This document shows, in pieces, positions 7,114 through 17,812 of a stretch of 64,000 nucleotides of DNA. Position numbers and translations under genes: made by a program. A model generated the notes under the pieces. That model saw only the letters and a list, made by a program, of their open reading frames with translations, ran no database searches and was not told the origin of the DNA. This stretch comes from Chlorobiota bacterium (GTDB lineage Bacteria; Bacteroidota; Chlorobiia; Chlorobiales; Chlorobiaceae). The stretch is from NCBI GenBank assembly GCA_016868665.1, contig VGGK01000009.1, positions 1 through 64,000 of the forward strand, read 5' to 3'. The stretch's first letter is position 1; each line of letters begins with the position of its first letter.

Positions 7114-9777
7114 TCATTGCTTTATGGAGGCTTTCACGAGAGTCCCGAACGCCTCGAGCGCCGCTGCCATCCCCGACGGATTCCTGCCTCCGGCAGTGGC
7201 GTATTCGGCTTTGCCGCCTCCGCCTCCCTGCACGCGCTTTGCCACCTCGCGCACGAGCTTTGCGGCATCGAGGCCGAAATCCCGGACCGCCCGGTCTCCG
7301 GCAAACGCCGTCAGCGACACCTTGCCTCCATCTTCCGAGCAGAAAAGCCCCACCGATGCGGGGTGCCGTTCACGCACCCCTGCCACCGCCAGGCGCAGGG
7401 ATTCCGCATCGACCGGCTCGATCACACGGGTAACGATGCGCAGTTCCCCTGCTGCTGCGGCACCGTCGAGTGAACGTTCCAGCGTTTCGGCAATCGCGGC
7501 AATTCTGAACTCCTGCAGCTGTTTTTCCAGCTCCTTTCTGGCATCGAGCAGCTCGGCAACCCTGTCCTTCACGGGCTCTTCGGCCTTGAGTTTGAGCATC
7601 TGGCGGATCTCCTGCAGCTCCCGGTACTCTTTCCACATGAGCTGCTCGGCTGCCTTTCCGGTGAGCGCCTCGATGCGTCGCACGCCGGATGCGACAGACG
7701 ATTCGCCGACGATCTTGAAGAGGCCGATCTGCCCGATGCTGTCAACATGGGTTCCGCCACACAGCTCTATTGAAACGCCGGGAATTTCGACCATTCTCAC
7801 GCGGTCGGCATATTTGTCGCCGAAAAAGGCGAGCGCGCCTTTCTCAATGGCCTCTTCGTATGGAATATCTTCGTGTTTCACTACCGTCTCGGCGCTTCTG
7901 ATCGCTTCGTTCACCCCGGCTTCGACGCGTTCAAGCTCTTCTGCGCTGAGTTTTGAAAAGTGGCTGAAGTCGAAGCGGAGCCTGTCGGCACTGACAAAGG
8001 AGCCCTTCTGCTGTACATGCTCGCCGAGAATCCTGCGCAGCGCAGCATGCATGAGATGCGTGGCGGTATGATTACGCTCAGCCCCTTCCCGATTCTCTCG
8101 ATTGACCGAGGCACGGCAGGAGGTCACTGAGGCATCGAATTCCACATCGGCCGCATCGACGACACAATCACGCGCAGTATCATAGGCACCGGTCACGACA
8201 TGCACAACAGCATCGCCATCCTTGCGGGTATCCGTCACCTGCAGGCGATACTCTCCGGTCTCGATCCACCCCGAGTCGCCTGCCTGTCCACCGCTTTCGG
8301 CGTAGAAGGGTGTCCGGTCGAGCACGACAAGCACTCTGTCCGCCGTGACGCTGTAGCCGGTAATCAGACACTCCTCTTCAAGCGTGCTATAGCCGGTAAA
8401 CAGCGAAGCATGGTTATCGGAAAACCAGACCCACTCGCTTTCGCCCGCCTGCAATTGCTGCTTTTCCCTGCGATCCTGACGAGCCCGCGATTTCTGTTCA
8501 TGCATGGCATGCTCGAAGCCTTCCTCATCGACGCTGAGGCCGGATTCCGCAGCCATGAGCCGGGTAAGATCGATGGGAAAGCCGTAGGTATCGTACAGGC
8601 GGAATGCATCGGCTCCGGCTATCTGCGAACCCCCCGCCTGTTTTACTGAAGTGACCACGTCGTTGAAGATTTCGATGCCGCGGTCAAGCGTGGCAAGAAA
8701 GCTCTCCTCTTCAGCCCTGATGATTTTCGATACGGTCTCCCTGTGCTCCCGAAGCTCGGGAAAAACGTCGCCCATCGATCCGGCGAGCGTATCAACAAGC
8801 CTGTAGAGGATCGGCTCGTTGCAGCCGAGCGTTCTCGCGTAACGGAGCGCACGGCGCAGAATCCTGCGAAGCACGTAACCGCGTCCTTCGTTGGAGGGCA
8901 TGGCTCCATCGGCGAGCGCGAAGGTCAGCGTTCTCGAATGATCGGCCAGTACCCGCATGGCGATATCTTCCTGGCCGTCAAGAGTTCCCTTATACGTAAC
9001 GCCTGTAATTTCGGTTATACGATCGAAAATCGGAAGGAAAACGTCGCTGTCATAGTTCGAGCCTTTGCCCTGCAATACGGCTGCAACGCGCTCGAAGCCC
9101 ATGCCGGTGTCGACATGCTTCTGCGGCAGTGATTCGAGCCGTCCGTCGGGCTGCCGGTTATACTGGATGAAAACAAGGTTCCAGAGTTCCATGACCCGGT
9201 AGTCGCCGGCATTGACAAGCGTTTTTCCGGAGCCGTCGGCTGTAAGATCGATATGGATTTCCGAGCAGGGACCGCATGGACCGGTTTCGCCCATCTCCCA
9301 GAAATTGTCTTTTTCGCCGAAACGCAGGATGTGGTCGTGCTCGATGTCGGTCTCCTGCTGCCAAAGATGAAAGCTTTCGTCGTCGTCTTTGTAGACCGTG
9401 GCATAGAGACGATCCTTCGGCAGCTTCCAGACAGAGGTCAGGAGTTCCCAGGCCCAGGAAATGGCTTCTTTTTTGTAGTAGTCGCCGAACGACCAGTTGC
9501 CGAGCATCTCGAAGAACGTGTGATGATAGGTGTCGCGGCCTACGTCTTCGAGGTCGTTGTGTTTTCCTGAAGCCCTTATGCATTTCTGGGTATCGGCCGC
9601 CCTGTTGTAGGGTCGCGTTCCTTTTCCGAGAAAAACATCCTTGAACTGGTTCATGCCTGCATTGGTAAAAAGCAGTGTCGGATCGTCTGCTGGAATTACC
9701 GGGGCTGAACGCACGATATTATGACCTTTTGCGGCAAAAAAATCTAAAAAAGACTGCCTGATTGCGCTGGATTTCAT
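7114..9777 (-). CDS. alaS: alanyl-tRNA synthetase
   Basis: Charges tRNA-Ala with alanine in the cytoplasm. At 887 residues it has the full bacterial domain set: class II catalytic core (1-250, with [10 protein letters not shown]), tRNA-recognition domain (about 250-460), editing domain with zinc-type residues H570-x3-H574 and C673-x3-H677 (CGGTH), and a C-terminal C-Ala domain with a Gly-rich stretch ([10 protein letters not shown], about 851-860). It heads an apparent minus-strand unit with the two ferredoxin genes. Confidence 0.98.
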   Translation of the reverse strand: MKSSAIRQSFLDFFAAKGHNIVRSAPVIPADDPTLLFTNAGMNQFKDVFLGKGTRPYNRAADTQKCIRASGKHNDLEDVGRDTYHHTFFEMLGNWSFGDYYKKEAISWAWELLTSVWKLPKDRLYATVYKDDDESFHLWQQETDIEHDHILRFGEKDNFWEMGETGPCGPCSEIHIDLTADGSGKTLVNAGDYRVMELWNLVFIQYNRQPDGRLESLPQKHVDTGMGFERVAAVLQGKGSNYDSDVFLPIFDRITEITGVTYKGTLDGQEDIAMRVLADHSRTLTFALADGAMPSNEGRGYVLRRILRRALRYARTLGCNEPILYRLVDTLAGSMGDVFPELREHRETVSKIIRAEEESFLATLDRGIEIFNDVVTSVKQAGGSQIAGADAFRLYDTYGFPIDLTRLMAAESGLSVDEEGFEHAMHEQKSRARQDRREKQQLQAGESEWVWFSDNHASLFTGYSTLEEECLITGYSVTADRVLVVLDRTPFYAESGGQAGDSGWIETGEYRLQVTDTRKDGDAVVHVVTGAYDTARDCVVDAADVEFDASVTSCRASVNRENREGAERNHTATHLMHAALRRILGEHVQQKGSFVSADRLRFDFSHFSKLSAEELERVEAGVNEAIRSAETVVKHEDIPYEEAIEKGALAFFGDKYADRVRMVEIPGVSIELCGGTHVDSIGQIGLFKIVGESSVASGVRRIEALTGKAAEQLMWKEYRELQEIRQMLKLKAEEPVKDRVAELLDARKELEKQLQEFRIAAIAETLERSLDGAAAAGELRIVTRVIEPVDAESLRLAVAGVRERHPASVGLFCSEDGGKVSLTAFAGDRAVRDFGLDAAKLVREVAKRVQGGGGGKAEYATAGGRNPSGMAAALEAFGTLVKASIKQ

Positions 9778-10030
9778 AGAGCTTGTAATCTTGTTGCGGT
9801 GATCTCCCCTATACTGCGGCGATACATCGGGAGTGGCTCTTACGGGCTCAAAGTTAACCTTTTTTCAAGCTCGATTCCAACTTAATTTTCCCCGCGCCTG
9901 CGCTGCCGACAACGCTGCCTGCCGAGCCGGTCAAGCTGATTTCGCAGGATCTTTATGAAAAAGATTTATATTAAAATGAGGTTGTTCTCTGCTTTTCTTT
10001 TTTATCTGCTTAACAAAAAGGAATCGGTCT

Positions 10031-10294
10031 ATGAGCTGGGGCGTTGAAGATGAAAAAAGACGCAAGGATATTCTGGAACTCATGAAAATATCCGAAAAAA
10101 TCGTCAGGGAGAATCCCAACCACGTCAATGAGGTCAGCAGAAGCGCAAACGGTTGCTGGATGGAGCAGATGTACGGTATGATGAGATGCGATTTCTGCGA
10201 CCTCTCGCCAGACTGTCCGGTCAGGGAAGAGTACGAATGGCAGGAATATCTCAGGGCTAACAATATCGTTATAGCAAAGGACGACGAAAAATAA
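10031..10294 (+). CDS. small Cys-containing protein, function unknown
   Basis: I do not recognise this 87-residue acidic, probably cytosolic protein. Four cysteines form C42-x10-C53-x2-C56-x5-C62, a spacing that could bind zinc or an iron-sulfur cluster. The rest is charged and helical. The start ATG follows AAAAGGAATCGGTCT, with a plausible ribosome-binding AAGGA. It lies 211 bp upstream of korA in the same direction. A run of T follows the stop, so it may be a separate transcript. The open frame and start signal support a real gene. Confidence 0.7.
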   Translation: MSWGVEDEKRRKDILELMKISEKIVRENPNHVNEVSRSANGCWMEQMYGMMRCDFCDLSPDCPVREEYEWQEYLRANNIVIAKDDEK

Positions 10295-10505
10295 TTTTTT
10301 TTGTATTTGGTTTTCAGCTCCGCCCGACATATCTTTACTCCTTTGCGGAAAACCGTCGTTAGATCTTTCTGACCGTTTCCAACCCTCCGTATCTATTTTT
10401 TCTTTTCACAGACAGCCAACATCTCCACCACAATGAACCTCTGGTTCGTTCACATGGGGTTTTTATTGGTTTGTGTTTTTTTTAACGCAGCAGGAAAACG
10501 AACGA

Positions 10506-12389
10506 ATGAACGAAACAACAATCTTAAACAAAAAAGATATGGTAACAGCTAAAACCAGCGTGTCCGTACTTTTCGCCGGAGATTCAGGCGACGGCATGCA
10601 GCTAACGGGAACCCAGTTTGCAAATACGGTCGCCGTTTATGGCTCGGATCTCAATACGTTTCCGAACTTCCCCTCCGAAATCCGCCCGCCTGCAGGCACC
10701 ATTTCCGGCGTATCGGGATTCCAGCTGCAGTTCGGCACCAGCGGCGTCTACACTCCGGGAGCGAAGTTCGACGTCATGATCGCCATGAACGCGGCGGCCC
10801 TCAAGGCAAACCTGAAAAACCTGCACTACGGCGGCATCATTCTTGCCGATACGGACGGTTTTGATGCGAAGAACCTTAACCTTTCAGGATACGGAGAGGC
10901 AAACAACCCGCTTGAAGACGGCACACTGAAGGACTATACCGTTTTCAAGATACCGGTATTGAGCCTGACCCGCAAGGCGCTTGCCGATACCGGTCTCAGC
11001 ACGAAATTCATCGACCGATGCAAGAACATGTTCGTGCTCGGCGTACTCTACTGGCTTTACAGTCTGCCTATCGAAACCACTATCGAAACCCTGCAGACGA
11101 AGTTCCACAACAAGCAGGACATTGCCGATGCCAATATCAAGGCCGTTCAGGCCGGGTACAACTTCGGCGACGAAACCGAAATGTTCTCGCAGCACGGACG
11201 TTTCTCGGTTGCGCCTGCCGATAAAAAACCTGGCGTCTACCGCCGCGTAACCGGTAACGAGGCATCGGCTATCGGTCTTGCAGCTGCGGCTAAAAAAGCC
11301 GGGCTGAAGCTTTTCCTCGGTTCTTACCCCATCACCCCGGCATCGGAGATCCTGCAGACCCTTGCCGATATGAAGAAGTTTGACGTCAAGACCTTCCAGG
11401 CAGAAGATGAAATTGCCGGCGTGCTTACCAGCATAGGCGCGGCATATGCCGGAGCGCTGGCTGCCACCAACACCTCCGGACCCGGACTCGCCCTGAAATC
11501 GGAAGGTCTCGGATTGGCCGTCATTCTTGAAATTCCGCTGGTCATCGTAAACGTCATGAGAGGCGGCCCTTCAACCGGTCTGCCCACGAAGCCCGAACAG
11601 TCCGACCTGCTGATGGCCATGTACGGACGGCATGGCGATGCGCCAATGCCGGTTATCGCCGCGAAATCGCCGGTCGACTGTTTCTACGCCGCTTACGAAG
11701 CCTCAAAAATAGCGGTAGAGTACATGACCCCCGTTCTCTGCCTGACCGACGGCTACCTCGCGCTCAGCTCCGAACCGATGCTGGTGCCTTCGCCGGACGA
11801 CCTGGCTTCGATCACGCCGATCTTTTCGCCTGCAAGGAACGCCGATGATCCGCCTTATCTCCCCTACAAGCGGGATGAAAAAGGAGTCCGTCAGTGGGCA
11901 ATCCCCGGGACTAAAGGGCTCGAACACCGTATCGGCGGACTTGAAAAACACCACGAAACCGGCAACGTTTCGCACGATCCGGAAAACCATGCGCTCATGA
12001 CGAAAATGCGGGCCGAAAAAGTCGCGCGAGTAGCGGAGATCGTTCCCGATCTTACCATCGACAACGGCCCGGAACAGGGCGATCTGCTTGTGCTCGGCTG
12101 GGGTTCAACTTACGGCGCCATCAAAAAAGCCGTGGAGCAGGTGCTTGAAGGAGGCTGCAGCGTCGCCCACGCCCATTTGCGCTATATCAATCCGTTCCCG
12201 AAAAATCTTGGCCAGCTCATGAGCAATTACAAAAAGGTGCTGATTCCGGAGAACAATGCCGGACAGATGCTCTCCCTGATAAGGGACAAATACCTTATCG
12301 AGCCTGTCGGATTCAGCAAGGTACAGGGCCTGCCATTCAATGAAATGGAAATCGAAGCAAAAATCACCGATATCTTAAAGGAGCTTTAA
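10506..12389 (+). CDS. korA: 2-oxoglutarate:ferredoxin oxidoreductase, alpha (fused gamma-alpha) subunit
   Basis: With KorB, this protein carboxylates succinyl-CoA to 2-oxoglutarate using reduced ferredoxin, a CO2-fixing step of the reductive TCA cycle. The 627 residues contain an N-terminal gamma domain ([13 protein letters not shown], about 23-35) fused to the alpha pyrimidine-binding domain ([10 protein letters not shown], then QAEDEIAGV) and a C-terminal transketolase-like domain. I start at ATG 10506, preceded by AGGA; an earlier in-frame start would add 11 residues. The korB start is 2 bp after the stop. Substrate choice (2-oxoglutarate rather than another 2-oxoacid) rests on the two-gene KorAB layout and known Chlorobium genes. 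Confidence 0.93.
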   Translation: MNETTILNKKDMVTAKTSVSVLFAGDSGDGMQLTGTQFANTVAVYGSDLNTFPNFPSEIRPPAGTISGVSGFQLQFGTSGVYTPGAKFDVMIAMNAAALKANLKNLHYGGIILADTDGFDAKNLNLSGYGEANNPLEDGTLKDYTVFKIPVLSLTRKALADTGLSTKFIDRCKNMFVLGVLYWLYSLPIETTIETLQTKFHNKQDIADANIKAVQAGYNFGDETEMFSQHGRFSVAPADKKPGVYRRVTGNEASAIGLAAAAKKAGLKLFLGSYPITPASEILQTLADMKKFDVKTFQAEDEIAGVLTSIGAAYAGALAATNTSGPGLALKSEGLGLAVILEIPLVIVNVMRGGPSTGLPTKPEQSDLLMAMYGRHGDAPMPVIAAKSPVDCFYAAYEASKIAVEYMTPVLCLTDGYLALSSEPMLVPSPDDLASITPIFSPARNADDPPYLPYKRDEKGVRQWAIPGTKGLEHRIGGLEKHHETGNVSHDPENHALMTKMRAEKVARVAEIVPDLTIDNGPEQGDLLVLGWGSTYGAIKKAVEQVLEGGCSVAHAHLRYINPFPKNLGQLMSNYKKVLIPENNAGQMLSLIRDKYLIEPVGFSKVQGLPFNEMEIEAKITDILKEL

Positions 12390-12391
12390 TC

Positions 12392-13420
12392 ATGACCGAT
12401 ACACTTGCACAACTGACTGCAAAGGATTTCACTTCCCACCAGGAGCCGAAATGGTGTCCCGGATGCGGCGACTTCGCCGTCCTGCAGCAACTGAAAAATG
12501 CCATGGCCGAACTCGGCCTGAAAACTGAAGAAGTTGTCGTAGTTTCAGGTATAGGATGCTCTTCGAGACTGCCCTATTACCTGGCAACCTACGGCGTTCA
12601 CGGCATCCACGGAAGAGCCATGGCCATGGCTTCCGGCATCAAGACCGCACGCCCGGATCTCAGCGTATGGGTTGGAACCGGCGACGGCGATGCGCTCTCC
12701 ATCGGCGGCAACCATTACATTCATACCGTTCGGAGAAACATCGACATGAATGTCATCCTCTTCAACAACGAAATCTACGGGCTGACCAAGGGACAGTACT
12801 CGCCGACTTCGAAAGTGGGACTCAAAACCGTAACATCTCCGAATGGCGTGGTTGACCATCCCATCAATACCGTTGCTCTGACGCTCGGCTCCGGAGGCAC
12901 ATTTGTTGCACGAGTCATGGATCGCGACGGCAAGTTCATGCGCGATATCTTCAAACGCGCTGCAGAGCACAAGGGTACATCGGTTGTGGAAATTTACCAG
13001 AACTGTCCAATCTTCAACGATGGCGCATTCGATGCCTTCAGTAACAAGGATCGGAAGGCTGACACCACCCTTTATCTCGAGCAGGGAAAGCCGCTGGTTT
13101 TCGGCAGCGACAACCGGAAGGGAATCAAACTCGATGGATTCACTCCGGTCGTTGTTGATCTCAGCGATCCGTCGGTTTCGAAGGATGACCTCTGGATCCA
13201 TGACGAAAAGGATTTCATCAAGGCAAATATGCTCGCGCGCTTCTTCGACGATCCCGACACGACTCCAAACGCTCTGCCAAGGCCGTTCGGCATTTTCTAT
13301 GTGGAAGATCGAATCACATACGAAGAAGCTCTCGATGCCCAGATCGAAAAAGCCCAGGAAAAGGGAGAAGGCTCATTCGAGGAACTGCTCTCCGGCAGCA
13401 GCACCTGGACGATCAACTGA
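12392..13420 (+). CDS. korB: 2-oxoglutarate:ferredoxin oxidoreductase, beta subunit
   Basis: The thiamine-diphosphate subunit of KorAB. In 342 residues it shows WCPGCGD (21-27), C56 in GIGCSSRLP and C205, the expected cysteines for one [4Fe-4S] cluster, and the ThDP motif beginning [14 protein letters not shown] (about 95-108). The start is preceded by AGGAG at 8 bp spacing. It forms a two-gene operon with korA, closed by a strong terminator at 13454. No dedicated ferredoxin subunit gene follows, so electrons come from soluble ferredoxins. Confidence 0.95.
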   Translation: MTDTLAQLTAKDFTSHQEPKWCPGCGDFAVLQQLKNAMAELGLKTEEVVVVSGIGCSSRLPYYLATYGVHGIHGRAMAMASGIKTARPDLSVWVGTGDGDALSIGGNHYIHTVRRNIDMNVILFNNEIYGLTKGQYSPTSKVGLKTVTSPNGVVDHPINTVALTLGSGGTFVARVMDRDGKFMRDIFKRAAEHKGTSVVEIYQNCPIFNDGAFDAFSNKDRKADTTLYLEQGKPLVFGSDNRKGIKLDGFTPVVVDLSDPSVSKDDLWIHDEKDFIKANMLARFFDDPDTTPNALPRPFGIFYVEDRITYEEALDAQIEKAQEKGEGSFEELLSGSSTWTIN

Positions 13421-13453
13421 GTCTCCTGTCTCCAGTACTGAAACATGACCACA

Positions 13454-13481
13454 AAAAAGCCGGCAGCAATGCCGGCTTTTT
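13454..13481. terminator. bidirectional terminator between korB and accA
   Basis: AAAAAGCCGGC and GCCGGCTTTTT form an 11-bp stem with a 6-nt loop, with T-runs on both strands. It separates the convergent korB and accA genes. Confidence 0.88.
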
Positions 13482-13527
13482 GTGTCAACACACGAAAGAA
13501 TTGAATTCAGATACAACCTCTTCGAAG

Positions 13528-14532
13528 CTACTGCTCGATCCATTCACCCATTGACGAGAACTTCTGTATCCTTTCGCTGACCAGCAGATCGGAGGGTTTC
13601 GTCATAAGCGTCTGAAGCTCCTCGACAAGCATGGTCTTCAGGGTGCCGGCCATCGTTTCCGGATCGGTGTGCGCACCGCCAAGCGGTTCCGGGATGATCC
13701 TGTCGATGATTCCCTGGCGGAGCAGGTCATCGGCTGTGAGCTTGAGCGCTTCGGCAGCCTGTTCCTTGAAGTTCCAGCTTCTCCAGAGTATTGATGAACA
13801 GCTCTCTGGCGAGATTACCGAATACCAGCCGTTCTCGGCCATGAGAATCCTGTCTCCGACGCCGATACCAATAGCTCCGCCGCTTGCCCCTTCGCCGATG
13901 ATAACACAGATAACCGGAACGGTAAGACGCGCCATTTCAAAGAGATTTCTGGCAATGGCTTCAGCCTGACCGCGCTCTTCGGCTTCGATGCCCGGAAACG
14001 CCCCGGGAGTATCGATCAGGGTAATGACCGGTTTGCGGAATTTTTCGGCAAGCTTCATCAGGCGCAGGGCCTTGCGGTACCCTTCGGGTTGCGCCATGCC
14101 GAAATTCCTGTAGAGATTCGACTTGGTGTCGCGTCCTTTCTGATGCCCGATAATCATCACTGTTTCCGAAAAGCCCGATTCGTTCTCTTCGAGACGCGCA
14201 AAACCGCCGACAATCGCCTTGTCGTCTCCGAAATGACGGTCCCCGGCAAGCTCTGTAAAATCGCGGGTCATCATATAGATGTAGTCGAGCGTGTAGGGCC
14301 GTTCGGAATGCCGGGCCAGCTGGACTTTCTGCCAGCGGGTGAGATTGCGGTATATCGATCTTCTCAGTGCGTCCACCTTCTGTTCGAGCAGTTCGATGTC
14401 CCTGTTGAGGGTATCAGCCTCCTGCAGGCTCTGCTCTTTTGCGCTGCCTCTGAGATAAACCCGCATTTCATTGAGCTTGGCTTCGAGTTCGAACAGCGGT
14501 TTTTCAAAATCAAGAACAACCTTGGATGCCAT
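13528..14532 (-). CDS. accA: acetyl-CoA carboxylase carboxyltransferase subunit alpha
   Basis: Transfers carboxyl from biotin to acetyl-CoA to give malonyl-CoA, together with AccD (not in this window). The 334 residues have an N-terminal helical region and the crotonase-like fold, with [16 protein letters not shown] and [15 protein letters not shown] as typical motifs. I start at MASKVV (14532), not the MMDFF start 12 codons upstream, because that region is the stem and T-run of the HU gene terminator. Its partner genes accB and accC lie 1.2 kb away on the other strand. Confidence 0.95.
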   Translation of the reverse strand: MASKVVLDFEKPLFELEAKLNEMRVYLRGSAKEQSLQEADTLNRDIELLEQKVDALRRSIYRNLTRWQKVQLARHSERPYTLDYIYMMTRDFTELAGDRHFGDDKAIVGGFARLEENESGFSETVMIIGHQKGRDTKSNLYRNFGMAQPEGYRKALRLMKLAEKFRKPVITLIDTPGAFPGIEAEERGQAEAIARNLFEMARLTVPVICVIIGEGASGGAIGIGVGDRILMAENGWYSVISPESCSSILWRSWNFKEQAAEALKLTADDLLRQGIIDRIIPEPLGGAHTDPETMAGTLKTMLVEELQTLMTKPSDLLVSERIQKFSSMGEWIEQ

Positions 14533-14552
14533 GTCAGAAAAATAGTATTGAT

Positions 14553-14588
14553 AAAAAAAGTCCATCATGCCGAAGCCGATGATGGACT
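14553..14588 (-). terminator. rho-independent terminator of the HU gene
   Basis: On the minus strand a perfect 10-bp stem (14579-14588 with 14559-14568) with a 10-nt loop is followed by seven T. It lies between the HU stop and the accA start and argues against the longer accA start. Confidence 0.85.
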
Positions 14589-14620
14589 CTTCATGAATTC
14601 AGGATTCCCGCTCTTTCCGC

Positions 14621-14896
14621 TCAGGCGCCAACTTCGTCTTTCAGCGCTTTTCCCGGCTTGAACTTGACGACTTTCTTGGCCGCAATGGTAATGGACTCGC
14701 CTGTCTGAGGATTTCTGCCCTGTCTTTCCGCTCTGTCACCGGTTGAAAACGTGCCGAAACCGACAAGCGTCACGTCTTCGCCGCTTTTCAACGATGCTGT
14801 GACAGCATTGATAAAGGCATTCACTGCACGCTCCGCATCGGCTTTAGTCAATCCTGCCTGTGAGGCTATTTTTTCTACTAACTCAGCTTTTGACAT
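14621..14896 (-). CDS. hup: HU family DNA-binding protein
   Basis: A 91-residue nucleoid protein that bends DNA as a dimer. It begins [16 protein letters not shown], has the HU signature GFGTFS and the DNA-binding arm [13 protein letters not shown], and ends in the usual [12 protein letters not shown]. Length and motifs are standard. It is monocistronic with its own terminator. Confidence 0.96.
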   Translation of the reverse strand: MSKAELVEKIASQAGLTKADAERAVNAFINAVTASLKSGEDVTLVGFGTFSTGDRAERQGRNPQTGESITIAAKKVVKFKPGKALKDEVGA

Positions 14897-15088
14897 ATGG
14901 CATGTTGTTATTGTTAAAAAAACTTTTTTACAAGAGCTACTAATTGAGTGAATTTAAACAGCCACCCATTAAGTTGCAATGACTTTTTCAGCAAACAGCC
15001 TCATTACTCCTGCGACATTTGAAATCGTCCCCGCCCGGTGTTATATTTCAAGTTCTTTTTGCAAACAGTAATCCGCTTCATCGAGCTT

Positions 15089-15655
15089 ATGACGTCCATC
15101 AGCAATGTTTCGAAAGGCTCCATCATCCGTTTCAAGGGAGAGCCCCATATTATCGAAAGTCTCGTCCATCGTACCCCTGGAAACCTGCGCGCGTTTTATC
15201 AGGCGAGCATGAAGAACCTGAAAAGCGGCAGAAACGTCGAATACCGGTTCAGCGCTTCGGAATCGGTCGACCTGATTGTGACCGAACGGAAGCAGTACCA
15301 GTACCTCTACCGCGACGGCGATGATTATGTCATGATGGATACCGATACCTTTGATCAGATCAATGTGCCGGAACTGACCATTGGTTCATCAGCCCGTTTT
15401 CTCAAGGACGGCATTACAATGTTTATTATTTTTTCCGATGACGGTTCGATTCTGGATGTCGAATTGCCGACCTTCGTGGAAGTAGAGGTCATTGAAACCA
15501 GTCCCGCTACGAAAGATGACAGGGCAACAAGCGGGACGAAACCCGCCACAGTTGAAACAGGTGCCGAGGTGAGCGTTCCCATGTTCATCACGAGCGGCAG
15601 CATAATCCGCGTCGATACCCGCACAGGGGAGTACATCGAACGCGTTAAAAAATAG
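15089..15655 (+). CDS. efp: translation elongation factor P
   Basis: Binds stalled ribosomes at polyproline stretches and helps peptide bond formation. The 188 residues show the three EF-P beta-barrel domains, ending in the signature [20 protein letters not shown] start at [10 protein letters not shown] (15089); the upstream extension is not EF-P-like. Aligned without gaps to E. coli EF-P from GEP to the following AF, the modified tip lysine K34 corresponds to Asn32 (TPGNLRAF against KPGKGQAF), so neither lysyl-lysine nor Arg-rhamnose modification can occur there. It lies 52 bp before accB. Confidence 0.95.
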   Translation: MTSISNVSKGSIIRFKGEPHIIESLVHRTPGNLRAFYQASMKNLKSGRNVEYRFSASESVDLIVTERKQYQYLYRDGDDYVMMDTDTFDQINVPELTIGSSARFLKDGITMFIIFSDDGSILDVELPTFVEVEVIETSPATKDDRATSGTKPATVETGAEVSVPMFITSGSIIRVDTRTGEYIERVKK

Positions 15656-15707
15656 CATCTCAAAAAACTTCCAGCCCGAGTGTTCACTATTCCAAGGAAA
15701 CATCACC

Positions 15708-16187
15708 ATGAACCTGAATGAAATCAAACAGCTGATTGACATCGTCAACAGCTCTGACCTGCAGGAAACCATCATTGAAGAGGGGGCTTTTAAAATAACC
15801 CTTCGCAAGTATTCCACAGGTACGACCACCCAGATGATACCAACCGTTCCTGCAACTCCGGCAGCTCCGGCCGAAACCTCGGCTCCAGCCCAGGCTTCTG
15901 CAATCGGTCTCAGTGCCGAAGCGGATCAACCGTCCCCGGCGGCTTCCGGGCTTATCGAAATATGCTCGCCGATTGTCGGCACGTTTTACCGGTCCGCTTC
16001 GCCTGATGCGGCGCCTTTCATCAACGTGAACGACAGCATCCAGAAAGGCGATGTGCTCTGTATTATCGAAGCCATGAAGCTGATGAACGAAATAGAGGCC
16101 GAGATGTCGGGTACTGTTGTTGAAATTCTTGTCGAAAACGGACAGCCTGTCGAATACAACCAGCCGCTGTTCCGAGTAAAACCATAA
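15708..16187 (+). CDS. accB: biotin carboxyl carrier protein of acetyl-CoA carboxylase
   Basis: Carries CO2 on biotin between AccC and AccAD. The 159 residues consist of an N-terminal dimerisation segment (1-40), an Ala/Pro-rich linker (about 45-80) and the biotinyl domain (82-158), with biotinylated K124 in EAMKLM. It is followed by accC after 21 bp; the efp-accB-accC order is common in bacteria. Confidence 0.96.
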   Translation: MNLNEIKQLIDIVNSSDLQETIIEEGAFKITLRKYSTGTTTQMIPTVPATPAAPAETSAPAQASAIGLSAEADQPSPAASGLIEICSPIVGTFYRSASPDAAPFINVNDSIQKGDVLCIIEAMKLMNEIEAEMSGTVVEILVENGQPVEYNQPLFRVKP

Positions 16188-16208
16188 CGTCTCGCTACCT
16201 AAGAAAAC

Positions 16209-17552
16209 GTGTTTAACAAAATACTTGTAGCCAATCGCGGCGAAATAGCATTGCGTGTCATGCAGACCTGCAGGGAACTCGGCATCAGCACCGTTGCGGT
16301 CTATTCTACTGCAGATGCCGATTCCATTCATGTAAAATATGCCGATGAAGCCGTCTGCATCGGGCCTCCTTCATCGCGCGAGAGTTACCTGAACATATCG
16401 AGAATCATTGCCGCCGCCGAACTGACCAATGCAGACGCCATCCATCCGGGATATGGCTTTCTGGCTGAAAATGCGGACTTTGCCGAAGTCTGTTCGTCTG
16501 TAAACATAAAGTTCATCGGACCGACAGCACGCATGATCAACCTGATGGGCGACAAAAACACTGCGAAATCCACCATGATCGCAGCAGGCGTACCGGTAGT
16601 TCCCGGAAGTCCGGGACTTGTCATCGACCCGAAAGAAGCTCTTGAAACCGCAAAAAAAATCGGTTTCCCGGTCATTATCAAGCCTACTGCGGGAGGCGGT
16701 GGAAAGGGAATGCGGGTAGTACACGAAGAAGGGCAGCTTGAAAAGGCGCTGATGACTGCGAGAAACGAAGCCGAGCAGGCTTTCGGCAATAGCGGAGTGT
16801 ACATTGAAAAGTTTCTTGAAAAACCTCGCCATGTCGAAATTCAGATACTCTCGGACCAGCATGGCAATACCATACACCTTGGTGAACGGGATTGCACGGT
16901 ACAGCGACGCCATCAGAAGCTCATCGAAGAGACCCCTTCTCCGGCAATTGACGATGCTTTGCGCATGGAAATGGGAGAAGCTGCAGTTGCCGCCGCAAAG
17001 GCAATCAATTACGAAGGCGCAGGAACCATCGAGTTTCTGCTCGACAAGCACAAGCGTTTTTATTTCATGGAGATGAACACCCGTATCCAGGTAGAGCACC
17101 CGGTTACGGAGGAGCGGTACGATGTCGATATCGTAAAGGAACAGATTATGATTGCTGCCGGCGGATCCATTGCCGGGCGCACCTTTACTCCGAAAGGGCA
17201 CTCCATCGAGTGCCGCATCAATGCCGAGGATCCGGAACATCTGTTCAGGCCATCCCCGGGAAAACTTCAGGTATTCCATACTCCGGGCGGACATGGCGTC
17301 AGGGTGGATTCGCATGCCTATGCCGGGTATGTAGTCCCGCCTTACTACGACTCGATGGTTGCAAAGCTCATTGTCACCGCGCAAACCCGCGAAGAGGCTA
17401 TTGCAAGAATGTCAAGGGCCCTTGACGAATTCATCGTGAGCGGCGTCAAAACGACCATTCCTTTTCATAAGCAGGTCATGCACTCTCCTGTGTTTATCAG
17501 CGGCGACTTCGACACCAGCTTCCTCGACTCTTTCAGGTACGAAAAAAAATAG
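16209..17552 (+). CDS. accC: biotin carboxylase subunit of acetyl-CoA carboxylase
   Basis: ATP- and bicarbonate-dependent carboxylation of biotin on AccB. The 447 residues form the three ATP-grasp-related domains; K158 and GGGGKG (162-167) mark the ATP site, and the [14 protein letters not shown] motif is intact. The start codon is GTG. The length matches the stand-alone bacterial subunit (about 450). It is the last gene of the efp-accBC unit, ended by a very long palindromic terminator. Confidence 0.97.
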   Translation: MFNKILVANRGEIALRVMQTCRELGISTVAVYSTADADSIHVKYADEAVCIGPPSSRESYLNISRIIAAAELTNADAIHPGYGFLAENADFAEVCSSVNIKFIGPTARMINLMGDKNTAKSTMIAAGVPVVPGSPGLVIDPKEALETAKKIGFPVIIKPTAGGGGKGMRVVHEEGQLEKALMTARNEAEQAFGNSGVYIEKFLEKPRHVEIQILSDQHGNTIHLGERDCTVQRRHQKLIEETPSPAIDDALRMEMGEAAVAAAKAINYEGAGTIEFLLDKHKRFYFMEMNTRIQVEHPVTEERYDVDIVKEQIMIAAGGSIAGRTFTPKGHSIECRINAEDPEHLFRPSPGKLQVFHTPGGHGVRVDSHAYAGYVVPPYYDSMVAKLIVTAQTREEAIARMSRALDEFIVSGVKTTIPFHKQVMHSPVFISGDFDTSFLDSFRYEKK

Positions 17553-17571
17553 CCTGACTGGCAATCTTTCA

Positions 17572-17622
17572 CAGAAAGCAGAAAGGGCTGTCCTGATTCA
17601 GGACAGCCCTTTCTGCTTTCTG
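17572..17622. terminator. 25-bp perfect palindromic terminator after accC
   Basis: Bases 17572-17596 are the exact reverse complement of 17598-17622, with one base at the centre. The stem is unusually long for a terminator and has no long T-run, so it may work by structure or serve both strands. Confidence 0.7.
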
Positions 17623-17746
17623 ACAGCAATACAAGGACACCTCGAAAAAGTGGTTCAACACCTCGCTTGCTTCGTTGGTCAGCGCTCCGCTCCGTGCGCC
17701 GTGCACTCAGGGTGCTCACGACACGTTTTCGGGATGCCCACAAGTG

Positions 17747-17789
17747 AAAAGGGTGAACTGCCATCGACATGATGACAACTCACCCTTTT
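17747..17789. terminator. terminator hairpin downstream of rpoC
   Basis: AAAAGGGTGA (17747-17756) pairs with TCACCCTTTT (17780-17789) across a 23-nt loop. T-runs occur on both strands, so it may serve rpoC and stop readthrough from accC. Confidence 0.65.
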
Positions 17790-17812
17790 TACACCGGATC
17801 CGGACAGTGCGT

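Noticed and set aside
7117-9644. Long plus-strand open frames opposite alaS, rpoB, rpoC, pscA and other genes
   Set aside because: They mirror high-GC codon patterns of strongly conserved minus-strand genes and show no domains of their own.
10295-10505. Regulatory palindrome before korA
   Set aside because: GAAC-N5-GTTC is short and could be chance; there is no second copy and no -10/-35 pair around it.
17637-17740. Possible dispersed repeat or decayed gene between accC and rpoC
   Set aside because: The composition is unlike the surrounding spacer and recalls short GC-rich repeats, but no second copy is visible in this window, so I cannot call it a repeat.
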